The notes below the pieces were generated by a model. The model was not told the origin of the DNA and searched no databases. It saw only the letters and a list, made by a program, of their open reading frames with translations. DNA of 5,927 nucleotides, from NCBI GenBank assembly GCA_007127495.1, contig SKZG01000418.1:1-5927 (forward strand). The letters are read 5' to 3'. A program made the position numbers and the translations under genes. This document shows, one piece after another, positions 1-5,927 of the stretch. Within the stretch, counting starts at the first letter, position 1; the number at the start of each line of letters is the position of its first letter. This DNA is from Planctomycetales bacterium. GTDB lineage: Bacteria; Planctomycetota; Planctomycetia; Pirellulales; Thermoguttaceae.

Positions 1-3
1 CGT

Positions 4-31
4 TCTATATCAATCCACCATGGTCTGTCAA
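4..31 (-). promoter_or_regulatory. Candidate sigma-70-type promoter reading off the left edge
   Basis: Read on the minus strand, a perfect TTGACA (-35, plus positions 26-31) is followed after 16 bp by TATAGA (-10, plus positions 4-9; four of six consensus bases). An 8-bp palindrome, ACCATGGT (17-24), lies in the spacer and could be an operator half-site or chance. The element sits just past the murD stop codon and would drive a leftward gene lying outside the window. No reading frame of any length starts in the visible part. The call rests on consensus matching alone, and promoter consensus in this organism is unknown. Confidence 0.35.
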
Positions 32-78
32 TAGGGGTTCGCAACGCGGCGCGATATTTTTTTCTCCGCAGCATGCTC

Positions 79-1392
79 CTATCGGTTATAACGTTTGGGT
101 TGCGTTTCGACAAGCGTTCGGAATACCGAGGACCGATGCCGATAATTGAGGAACTGATCGTGGCTCGAACAAGCAGGTGAAAGGAGAATCGCTTCGCCGG
201 GCCGCGCGCGTTCCCAACACCAGGCAAACGCTTCGGGTAAGCTTTCGACCGTCGTGCATGACGTTGCGGAACCGCACGCCGTGACGTGTTCTCGCAATCG
301 TTCTCGCGCACTGCCGAAGAACGCCGCGCCGCGGCATCGTTCGGCAATCTCGGCAGCCAACGAGGCATGGCTGAGCCCCTTGTCGTGGCCGCCGGCAAGG
401 AGCCAAATCGGTTCGCGAATTGCCGTGAGCGCGGCAAGCGTCGACTCAGGTGTGGTTGCCGCGGAATCGTTGTAAACCCTGACGCCGCCTAGGGTTGCAA
501 GAAGCTCCAGCCGTTCAGGAAGCCCGCAAAACCGACCCAGCGCCTGCCGAATGGCGCCGGCGGAGCAGCCCAGCGCGTCGGCGGCGGCGGCGGCGCACGC
601 GGCATTGGCGCGATTATGCCATCCGGGTACGCGCAGGGACGGAAGGTCGCCCAGCGGCGGCAGCGCAACCTGCTTGCCTTGAACCATCGGTAGCCACGTA
701 GCCACTTCGGCATCGAGCGTGTTGAGCACGGTCAGGTTGCTTTCGGACTGCCGGAGGAACAGCGACCGCTTGGCCGCCCGATAGTGGGCGAGGTCGCCGT
801 GCCAATCGAGATGGTTGGGCGCAAAAGACGTGACGATCGCAACGCGGGGCGGCGGCGCCGTCGGCCCCAGGCGTGCCAGTTGGAAACTGCTCATCTCCAG
901 GACGACCCAATCGCGGGGCTCCATCGCGTCGAGGTGCTCCAGCAGGCTTCCACCCAAATTGCCACCCAGCCACGCGTTCCGCCCGTCGGCGCGAAGGATT
1001 GCAGCGAGCATGGCCGCCGTCGTCGATTTCCCGTTGCTTCCGGTGATACCGATCGTGCCGGCCGGGTTGTGCTGAAGAAACAACTCGAGTTCCGTAGTGA
1101 TGCGGGCACCCGCCTGGCGCGCCATTTCGACGAAGCGATTGCCCGGCCGGACCGCCGGATTGACCACCAGCAGGTCGATGTCAAGAAAATCGGCCTCGCG
1201 GTGGCCGCCCCATCGATACCGGGCGATGGGCACCTCGGCGAGTTGTTCCAGGGAGGAGACGAGCTGGTGCGCGGCAGCCTGATCGGTCACGGTCACCTCG
1301 GCCCCTTGCGCTGCCAGCCAGCGAGCCACCGCAACCCCGCCACCGAAGTGGCCCAGCCCCATGACGGTCGCACGGCATCCCGCGAGTTCCAT
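79..1392 (-). CDS. murD: UDP-N-acetylmuramoyl-L-alanine:D-glutamate ligase (MurD)
   Basis: This cytoplasmic Mur ligase adds D-glutamate to UDP-MurNAc-L-Ala using ATP, the second amino-acid step of peptidoglycan precursor synthesis. The 437-aa length matches the family (E. coli MurD is 438 aa). An N-terminal Rossmann-like UDP-binding domain has GLGHFG (12-17). The central ATPase domain has the P-loop GITGSNGKSTT (115-125), GGNLGG (143-148), LEMSSFQL (165-172; E166), the NHLDWHG segment (H194) and RAAKRSLF with K208, the counterpart of the carbamylated lysine. The C-terminal domain has GLPERLE (290-296), NDSAATTPEST (308-318), GGHDKG (K338) and SPACSSHDQF (405-414). The E. coli K319 position is alanine (A311), and the usual E-x-R-G after the last motif reads RHRSS. 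The ATG is the only start: no ATG, GTG or TTG lies between it and the upstream in-frame stop at 1435-1437. A GGAAG ribosome site (1401-1405) lies 8 nt before it. No other cell-wall gene is visible, so it is not within a visible dcw cluster. Confidence 0.88.
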   Translation of the reverse strand: MELAGCRATVMGLGHFGGGVAVARWLAAQGAEVTVTDQAAAHQLVSSLEQLAEVPIARYRWGGHREADFLDIDLLVVNPAVRPGNRFVEMARQAGARITTELELFLQHNPAGTIGITGSNGKSTTAAMLAAILRADGRNAWLGGNLGGSLLEHLDAMEPRDWVVLEMSSFQLARLGPTAPPPRVAIVTSFAPNHLDWHGDLAHYRAAKRSLFLRQSESNLTVLNTLDAEVATWLPMVQGKQVALPPLGDLPSLRVPGWHNRANAACAAAAADALGCSAGAIRQALGRFCGLPERLELLATLGGVRVYNDSAATTPESTLAALTAIREPIWLLAGGHDKGLSHASLAAEIAERCRGAAFFGSARERLREHVTACGSATSCTTVESLPEAFAWCWERARPGEAILLSPACSSHDQFLNYRHRSSVFRTLVETQPKRYNR

Positions 1393-1403
1393 AGTGTGCG
1401 CTT

Positions 1404-1418
1404 CCGGGTTTCTCCCGG
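1404..1418 (-). promoter_or_regulatory. Small hairpin in the murD leader
   Basis: A perfect 5-bp inverted repeat, CCGGG (1404-1408) and CCCGG (1414-1418), encloses a 5-nt loop. On the murD transcript it lies directly upstream of the start and shares two bases with the presumed GGAAG ribosome site (1401-1405), so pairing could partly hide that site. The stem is all G-C but short, and such repeats are common by chance in GC-rich DNA. Confidence 0.25.
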
Positions 1419-1447
1419 TGGACCGATGTTTGAATCAACAATACAAT
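1419..1447 (+). promoter_or_regulatory. Candidate sigma-70-type promoter for the uvrA gene
   Basis: TGGACC (1419-1424; four of six -35 consensus bases) is separated by 17 bp from TACAAT (1442-1447; five of six -10 bases). The element sits in the AT-richest stretch of the divergent intergenic region. Transcription would begin near 1454 and give a leader of roughly 80 nt before the ATG at 1537. I found no LexA-type operator (neither CTGT-N8-ACAG nor GAAC-N4-GTTC) near it, so SOS control is not supported. No equally good element was found on the opposite strand for murD. Confidence 0.4.
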
Positions 1448-1461
1448 ATGGTTATCGCGTA

Positions 1462-1496
1462 GACGGCCGCAACTGCCAAGTGGGGAGGCGGCCGTC
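1462..1496 (+). promoter_or_regulatory. Stem-loop in the uvrA leader
   Basis: GACGGCCGC (1462-1470) and GCGGCCGTC (1488-1496) form a perfect 9-bp inverted repeat around a 17-nt loop. The loop contains most of a strong Shine-Dalgarno-like stretch, GGGGAGG (1482-1488), whose last G falls in the right arm, and an ATG follows immediately at 1497. The T-run at 1517-1523 is 20 nt beyond the stem, so this is not an ordinary intrinsic terminator. It could influence leader translation or mRNA stability. The repeat is seen directly; any role is inferred. Confidence 0.4.
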
Positions 1497-1619
1497 ATGA
1501 AAGCGCAAGAGCCATGTTTTTTTGGAGACAACCTGAATGACCGCGGCGGGCAGCATCGAATTGCGCGGGGTCGAGGTCCACAATCTTCAGGGCATCGACC
1601 TCGATATTCCCCACAATAA
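1497..1619 (+). CDS. Possible 40-codon leader ORF overlapping the uvrA start
   Basis: An ATG at 1497 is preceded at 8 nt by GGGGAGG (1482-1488), a better ribosome site than that of the main gene. It opens a 40-codon frame beginning MKAQEPCFFGDNL and ending at TAA 1617-1619, overlapping the first 83 nt of the uvrA gene in a different frame. After codon 14 it only shadows uvrA sequence, and the peptide resembles nothing I recognise. It may be a regulatory upstream ORF coupled to or competing with uvrA translation, or a chance frame. Confidence 0.2.
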   Translation: MKAQEPCFFGDNLNDRGGQHRIARGRGPQSSGHRPRYSPQ

Positions 1620-4356
1620 GCTGGTTGTCCTATGCGGGCTCAGTGGCAGCGGGAAGAGCAGTTTGGCGCTCGACACCCTCTATGCGGAGGGCCAACGGCG
1701 GTATATCGAAAGTTTTTCCGCCTACACCCGCCAGTTTCTCCAGCGGCTCGAACGACCCGAAGCCGATCGTATTGACGGCATCCCGCCGGCCATCGCCGTG
1801 ACGGGGGGTAACGGCAGCCGATCCAGCCGGTCGACCGTCGCCACCGCCACGGAAACCTACGACTACCTCCGCTTGCTGTTTGCCAAGATCGGCCGGGTGG
1901 TGTGCAATGGGTGCGGGCGCGAGGTGCGCCGCGATACGCCGCAAAGCGCCGCCGAGTCGCTTGCCGGGCTGCCGCCGGGCAGCCGCTACATGGTGGCGTT
2001 TCGGGTCGAACCGGTGGCCGAACTGCCCTTCGAACAGCTTATCGGGGCACTACGCGAAGACGGCTTCATTCGCGCCGTGGCCGACGGCCGGACCATCGCG
2101 CTCGATTCGCCGTCCGCCGCCCCGGCGGAACCCATCGTGTACGTGATTGTCGACCGCCTGACCGCCGGGGGCGACGCAGGCCGGGTACGCGACTCGCTGG
2201 AAACCGCCTTCCAGAAGGGCAACGGACGGTGTTACGCATTGATCGCCGATTCGCAACCGTCGGAAATCCTGCCCACCCACTGTGTGCCGATCGACGGCCG
2301 GCCGTGGCGGCTTCTCGGGTTCAGTTCCCGGCTCGTGTGCGAGCAGTGCGGCCGGGAGTTTGCCGAACCCGAACCTCGGCTTTTCAGCTTCAATCACCCG
2401 CTCGGCGCTTGCCCCGAATGCGAAGGGTTCGGCAATGTCATCGGCGTCGATATGGACCTTGTCGTGCCCGACGCAAGCAAGTCGATTCGCGAGGGCGCCA
2501 TCGCACCGTGGAACAGCCCGGCCTACGCCCACGAACTCGAGGAACTGATCGCCCTGGCCGGTGACTACGAAATCCCGCTCGACGTCCCGTTCCACTCGCT
2601 CGACTCGCGGCATATCGAACTGATTCGCCACGGCGTGCCGGAGCGGAATTTCGGCGGGCTTGACGGCTTCTTCGCGTGGCTGGAACGGCGGAAGTACAAG
2701 ATGCATCTTCGCGTATTTCTCAGCCGATGGCGCAGCTACCGTTCGTGTGCCACGTGCGGCGGCGCCCGGCTCCGACCGGAGGCACTCGCCGTGCGTGTGG
2801 GCGGACGGAATATCGCGCACCTGACTGCGATGAAAGTGGCGGACGCAAAGACCTTTTTCGCGAACCTGGCGCTCGACGATCAGGAGCGACAAGTCGGACG
2901 CATGATGCTCGAACAGGTCGAGAACCGGTTGGGGTATCTGGAGCAGGTCGGGCTCGACTACCTTACGCTCGACCGGGCGATCCGGACCCTTAGCGGGGGT
3001 GAATTGCGCCGCGTTGCCATGACCTCGGCGCTGGGCTCCAGCCTGGTCAATATGCTGTACGTGCTCGACGAGCCGTCCATCGGGCTCCATCCGCGCGACG
3101 TGGGCCAACTGCTGGGCGCCGTCCGCCGGCTGCGCGACCGCGATAACACCGTCGTGGTGGTCGAACACGAAGAGGCCGTCATTCGCGCCGCCGACGAAGT
3201 CATCGAGATCGGTCCGGGAGCGGGCGAGCGCGGCGGACGCATTGTCTTTCAGGGAACGCCCGACGAAATGCTCCGGTGCGAAACGAGCTTGACCGGCGAC
3301 TATCTGGCCGGCCGGCGCGGCATCGCACACGGCACCGGCCGCCGCGCGCCCGACCACGGTTGGATTCGATTGGCCGGAGCGCGCGGCAACAATCTGAACA
3401 ATGTGACTGTCGAATTTCCCCTGGGCCTGCTGTGCCTGGTCACGGGCATTAGCGGCTCCGGAAAGAGCACGCTGGTGCAAGACACTCTCTTCCCGGCGCT
3501 GTGCCGCCGCTTGCGCAAAGACGCTCCGAAGCCGCTCGACTACGACGACGTGTACGGCGACGGCCAGCTCGACGACGTGATCCTGGTCGATCAAAGCCCC
3601 ATCGGCCGCACGCCGCGCAGCAATCCGGTAACGTACTTGAAAGCGTTCGACGAGATACGCGCCGTGTTCGCCGGAACCCTGGAAGCCCGCACGCGAGGGT
3701 ATTCGGCCGGGCACTTCAGCTTCAACGTAGATGGCGGGCGCTGCCCGGAATGCAACGGCGACGGTCACATCCAGGTCGATATGCAGTTCCTGGCCGACGT
3801 GTTCATGAAGTGCGCCGCGTGCGACGGCCGCCGTTACCGCGGCGACATCCTCGAGGTGACCTACCGCGGCCGCAACATCGCCGACGTCCTCGACATGACC
3901 GTGCGGGAAGCGTTCACCTTCTTCCGCGGCCGGCCGAAAGTGCAAGCGCGCCTGAAGCGGCTGATCGATGTCGGGCTCGACTACGTCCGGCTTGGACAGC
4001 CGGCCAATACGCTTTCCGGCGGCGAAGCCCACCGGCTGAAGCTGGCCGCCTACATGTCGAGCGCCAAACGAGGCCGATGCCTGTTCATTCTCGACGAGCC
4101 GACCACCGGGCTGCACTTCTCCGACGTCGTGCAACTGCTCGACTGCTTTGACGCGCTGCTGGCCGTTGGGCACTCGCTGATTGTGGTGGAGCATAACCTG
4201 CAAATGATGAAGGCGGCCGATTACATCATCGATCTCGGCCCCGGCGCCGCCGACGCCGGCGGCCGGGTCGTGGCTCGGGGAGTCCCGGAAATGGTGGCCC
4301 GGTGTCCCGAGTCGGCCACTGCACAATACCTCGGCAACATGCTCAGCGGGCCATAG
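1537..4356 (+). CDS. uvrA: UvrA-family excinuclease ATPase (UvrA or close paralogue)
   Basis: UvrA is the damage-recognition ATPase of nucleotide excision repair. It acts as a dimer on DNA and loads UvrB. At 939 aa it matches the usual length (about 940). NBD I has Walker A GLSGSGKSS (34-42), then a region like the UvrB-binding domain (about 131-255, with GFIRA at 176-180 and VDR at 205-207). A zinc finger follows (C268, C271, C292, C295), with further CxxC pairs at 123/126 and 404/407, then LSGGE (485-489), LDEPSIGLH (510-518) and H544. NBD II has Walker A GISGSGKST (637-645), the Q-loop VDQSPIGRTPRSN (684-696), the DNA-contacting zinc finger (C736, C739, C759, C762; C-x2-C-x19-C-x2-C as in E. 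coli), LSGGEAHR (826-833), LDEPTTGLH (852-860) and H886. NBD I lacks the Q-loop glutamine (G90), and its signature continues LRR instead of AQR. The start is fixed by an in-frame TGA at 1534-1536, and GGAG (1524-1527) lies 9 nt before the ATG. A UvrA paralogue not dedicated to excision repair remains possible. Confidence 0.9.
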   Translation: MTAAGSIELRGVEVHNLQGIDLDIPHNKLVVLCGLSGSGKSSLALDTLYAEGQRRYIESFSAYTRQFLQRLERPEADRIDGIPPAIAVTGGNGSRSSRSTVATATETYDYLRLLFAKIGRVVCNGCGREVRRDTPQSAAESLAGLPPGSRYMVAFRVEPVAELPFEQLIGALREDGFIRAVADGRTIALDSPSAAPAEPIVYVIVDRLTAGGDAGRVRDSLETAFQKGNGRCYALIADSQPSEILPTHCVPIDGRPWRLLGFSSRLVCEQCGREFAEPEPRLFSFNHPLGACPECEGFGNVIGVDMDLVVPDASKSIREGAIAPWNSPAYAHELEELIALAGDYEIPLDVPFHSLDSRHIELIRHGVPERNFGGLDGFFAWLERRKYKMHLRVFLSRWRSYRSCATCGGARLRPEALAVRVGGRNIAHLTAMKVADAKTFFANLALDDQERQVGRMMLEQVENRLGYLEQVGLDYLTLDRAIRTLSGGELRRVAMTSALGSSLVNMLYVLDEPSIGLHPRDVGQLLGAVRRLRDRDNTVVVVEHEEAVIRAADEVIEIGPGAGERGGRIVFQGTPDEMLRCETSLTGDYLAGRRGIAHGTGRRAPDHGWIRLAGARGNNLNNVTVEFPLGLLCLVTGISGSGKSTLVQDTLFPALCRRLRKDAPKPLDYDDVYGDGQLDDVILVDQSPIGRTPRSNPVTYLKAFDEIRAVFAGTLEARTRGYSAGHFSFNVDGGRCPECNGDGHIQVDMQFLADVFMKCAACDGRRYRGDILEVTYRGRNIADVLDMTVREAFTFFRGRPKVQARLKRLIDVGLDYVRLGQPANTLSGGEAHRLKLAAYMSSAKRGRCLFILDEPTTGLHFSDVVQLLDCFDALLAVGHSLIVVEHNLQMMKAADYIIDLGPGAADAGGRVVARGVPEMVARCPESATAQYLGNMLSGP

Positions 4357-4483
4357 TGCGGATAGCCCGCGAGCAGGCCGAATCGATAGCCCCAATCGAG
4401 AAAGCCAAACGGTCAACGCCACGGCCGACCTTGCGTCGTTGGAGCGCTGTTTGGCAACTACAACGTGCCGCCGCTTACAGTTC
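4357..4483. other. Intergenic gap between uvrA and the PAS activator
   Basis: This gap holds only weak signals. A 6-bp inverted repeat (GCGGGC 4346-4351, GCCCGC 4365-4370) spans the uvrA stop codon without a T-run. TCGAT (4383-4387) and ATCGA (4395-4399) make a 5-bp stem. TACAAC (4459-4464) resembles a -10 box but lacks a matching -35. I see no convincing terminator, sigma-70 promoter or correctly spaced sigma-54 promoter, so read-through from uvrA cannot be excluded. Confidence 0.4.
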
Positions 4484-4490
4484 AAGGAGA
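4484..4490 (+). promoter_or_regulatory. Ribosome binding site that fixes the activator start
   Basis: AAGGAGA ends 5 nt before the ATG at 4496, a near-perfect Shine-Dalgarno at good spacing. The frame is also open from a TTG at 4439, which would add 19 residues, but no comparable site precedes that codon and the extra residues resemble no domain. The site therefore favours the ATG. Confidence 0.75.
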
Positions 4491-4495
4491 AAACC

Positions 4496-5854
4496 ATGCA
4501 CGCCCGCCAGAAACAGCAGCATCGCGAAGCCGCCATTCTCGACTCGATCAACGAGGGCGTATTCACCGTCGACCTCGACTGGCGAATCACCGCCTTCAAC
4601 AAGGCGGCCGAACGCATCACCGGCGTGGCGCGCGGGGCGGCCCTCGGCAGCCCCTGCTGCGAGGTGTTCCGCGCGAACCTATGCGAGACGAACTGCCCCC
4701 TGCGCCGGACCTTGACCACGGGCCGGCCGATCGTCAACGCCACGGCCCACATCGTCAACCAGGACGGCCGCCGCGTGCCGATTCGCATTTCCACGGCACG
4801 CCTGTTGAACGCGCAGGGGGCGGTGGCCGGTGGGGTGGAAACGTTTCAGGATCTCAGCGAGGTGGAGCAGCTTCAGAAGGAGCTTCGGGCCAGATACACG
4901 TTTGAGGACATCATCGGCCGCAGCCCCGCCATGCTGCGCCTGTTCGAACTCGTACCGCAACTCGCCGCCAGCAGCAGCACCGTGCTCATCGAAGGGCCCA
5001 GCGGCACGGGCAAGGAACTGTTCGCCCGAGCCATTCACAACCTCTCGCCACGAAAACGGAAGCGGTTCGTGGCCGTCAATTGCGGCGCCCTGCCCGATAC
5101 GCTGCTGGAAAGCGAGCTGTTCGGACATAAGGCCGGCGCGTTCACCGACGCGAAACGCGACAAGCCCGGCCGGTTCGCGCTGGCCGAGGGCGGGACCATC
5201 TTTCTGGACGAAATTGGCGATGTGTCGCAGGCCATGCAGGTGCGACTGCTGCGCGTGTTGCAGCAGCGGGTGGTCGAGCCCCTCGGTGGGGTCGAGTCGG
5301 TGCCCGTCGACGTGCGCATCATCGCGGCGACCAATAAGGACTTGCACACGCTCGTTCGGGCGGGCAGGTTCCGCGACGACCTCTACTACCGCGTCCGCGT
5401 GGTTCACCTGCGACTTCCGGGGCTGCGCGAGCGACGCGAGGACATTCCCCTGCTCGTCGATCATCTGATTGCCAAGTTCAATCGGTTGCAAGGGAAGGAC
5501 ATCGCGGGCGTATCCGACGAGGTGATGGCGCGCCTGATGGAGCACGACTACCCCGGCAACGTCCGCGAACTGGAGAACATCATCGAGCAGGCGTTCGTTC
5601 TGTGCCGCGGCGGGCTGATCGAACTCGGCCACCTGCCGCCGGAGCTGCGCCCGCCGTCGGCGGACGGCCGCGGCGAATCGCACCCGCTGACCCTCGCCGC
5701 CATGGAGCGGTTCCTCATTACCGAGACGCTGCGGCGCCGGAAAGGCAACCGGAAAGAATCGGCCCGCGATCTCGGTATCGACGCCAGCACGCTGTACCGG
5801 AAGATCAGGGCCCTCGGCATCGACCTGCCGGAGATCGACGGCCGGGGTCGGTGA
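4496..5854 (+). CDS. PAS-domain sigma-54-dependent transcriptional activator (bEBP)
   Basis: This 452-aa cytoplasmic protein is a one-component enhancer-binding activator: it uses ATP to remodel RNA polymerase-sigma-54 at -24/-12 promoters. The N-terminal PAS domain (about 10-118) is followed by a short charged helix (119-134), the AAA+ domain (about 137-385) and a Fis-type helix-turn-helix (about 400-442; NRKESARDLGIDASTLYRKI). AAA+ motifs are Walker A GPSGTGKE (167-174), the sigma-54-contacting loop GAFTDA (214-219; the usual form is GAFTGA), Walker B GGTIFLDEIGD (232-242; D238, E239), sensor I IIAATN (275-280), FRDDLYYR (292-299) with the candidate arginine fingers R293 and R299, and sensor II YPGNVRELE (352-360). 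No receiver, GAF or membrane segment is present, so the PAS domain is the likely sensor. That domain holds four cysteines close together (C54, C55, C63, C67), suggesting metal, Fe-S or redox sensing; this is inferred. The gene ends 35 nt before the next start, consistent with one transcript. Its targets are not visible here. Confidence 0.92.
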   Translation: MHARQKQQHREAAILDSINEGVFTVDLDWRITAFNKAAERITGVARGAALGSPCCEVFRANLCETNCPLRRTLTTGRPIVNATAHIVNQDGRRVPIRISTARLLNAQGAVAGGVETFQDLSEVEQLQKELRARYTFEDIIGRSPAMLRLFELVPQLAASSSTVLIEGPSGTGKELFARAIHNLSPRKRKRFVAVNCGALPDTLLESELFGHKAGAFTDAKRDKPGRFALAEGGTIFLDEIGDVSQAMQVRLLRVLQQRVVEPLGGVESVPVDVRIIAATNKDLHTLVRAGRFRDDLYYRVRVVHLRLPGLRERREDIPLLVDHLIAKFNRLQGKDIAGVSDEVMARLMEHDYPGNVRELENIIEQAFVLCRGGLIELGHLPPELRPPSADGRGESHPLTLAAMERFLITETLRRRKGNRKESARDLGIDASTLYRKIRALGIDLPEIDGRGR

Positions 5855-5889
5855 GAGTGTGCTTGCCACCATTGACACGAGGAAAGCTT

Positions 5890-5927
5890 ATGGCCAAGAA
5901 GAAAACGACCTCCCTGATTCCTGCCGA
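5890..5927 (+). CDS. Start of an unidentified gene, cut by the window edge
   Basis: An ATG at 5890 opens a frame to the last base, encoding MAKKKTTSLIPA and then one incomplete codon (GA, so D or E). GAGGA (5879-5883) lies 6 nt upstream, a good ribosome site. Only 35 nt separate it from the activator stop, with no room for an obvious terminator, so the two are probably co-transcribed. The lysine-rich start argues against a secretion signal, but twelve residues are too few to assign a family. The C-terminal part lies outside the window. Confidence 0.6.
   Translation, partial: MAKKKTTSLIPA

Noticed and set aside
41..63. A plus-strand terminator suggested by the T-run at 57-63
   Set aside because: The GC-rich bases before it form only a 3-bp stem, and no plus-strand gene is visible to be terminated. 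It gives no U-tract for the murD transcript, which runs the other way.
784..1500. A 238-codon plus-strand frame across murD and the divergent intergenic region
   Set aside because: It is codon-aligned and antisense to murD, whose motifs are clear. The part beyond murD is short and has no recognisable content.
1497..1536. A longer uvrA start from the upstream ATG at 1497
   Set aside because: That ATG is in another frame, and the uvrA frame has a TGA at 1534-1536 directly before the ATG at 1537. The family's conserved N-terminus begins only six residues after the chosen start.
4346..4370. A uvrA terminator made of GCGGGC and GCCCGC around the stop codon
   Set aside because: The stem has only 6 bp with a 13-nt loop, begins inside the coding region, and no T-run follows.
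4452..4469. A sigma-54-like element: GGCACG and TTGC on the minus strand, upstream of the activator
   Set aside because: Both half-elements are present, but the GG-to-GC offset is 14 bp rather than the required 12. Sigma-54 is strict about this spacing, and the site would point away from the activator towards uvrA.
4439..4495. An extended activator start at the TTG at 4439
   Set aside because: It lacks a ribosome site, and the added residues match no domain, while the ATG at 4496 has a near-perfect AAGGAGA at correct spacing.
2050..4794. A 914-codon open frame antisense to the UvrA gene
   Set aside because: Its codons lie exactly opposite the uvrA codons, so it is open simply because TTA, CTA and TCA codons are absent from uvrA over this stretch, as expected with GC-rich codon use. 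The translation has no recognisable domain and shows the His/Arg/Ala-rich look of a shadow frame.
5852..5866. A sigma-54-like element before the last gene: TTGC at 5863-5866
   Set aside because: At the correct distance upstream the sequence is TGAGAG, which lacks the essential GG of the -24 element.
4679..5878. A 399-codon open frame antisense to the PAS activator
   Set aside because: It is also codon-aligned with the sense gene and is explained by the lack of TTA, CTA and TCA codons. No ribosome site or known motif supports it.

Overview
The window is GC-rich chromosomal DNA, dense in genes, from a free-living-type bacterium. The wording of the UvrA-family protein (for example TSALGSSLVNMLYVLDEPSIGLHP), an isolated murD, and stand-alone PAS/sigma-54 activators make me think of Planctomycetota or a similar lineage. 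That is a recollection-based guess, not something the sequence proves. I see no mobile element, CRISPR array, tRNA, rRNA or long repeat.

Layout, left to right. Positions 1-78 hold no gene; they carry a plausible minus-strand promoter pointing off the left edge. A complete murD-like gene (79-1392, minus) encodes the D-glutamate-adding ligase of peptidoglycan precursor synthesis. A 144-bp divergent intergenic region (1393-1536) follows, with a candidate promoter for the rightward gene, two perfect short hairpins, and a possible leader ORF. Next is a complete UvrA-family gene (1537-4356, plus; 939 aa) with two ABC ATPase modules, a UvrB-interaction-like domain and zinc-finger cysteines. After a 139-bp gap with no convincing terminator or promoter comes a complete one-piece PAS / AAA+ / Fis-type sigma-54 activator (4496-5854, plus; 452 aa). 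Thirty-five bases later a new gene starts (5890, plus) and runs off the right edge.

How the genes relate. MurD (cell wall) and UvrA (DNA damage recognition) are housekeeping functions transcribed away from each other; nothing shows that they share a task. The activator has no receiver domain, so it probably senses a cytoplasmic signal directly through its PAS domain, which carries an unusual four-cysteine cluster. Its tight spacing to the truncated downstream gene suggests those two belong together, and the unseen sequence to the right is the most likely place to find its target.

The most notable points are the divergence of the first ATPase module of the UvrA protein (Q-loop glutamine missing, altered signature motif), the PAS cysteine cluster, and the structured uvrA leader. 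I do not see a clearly new multi-gene system inside this window.
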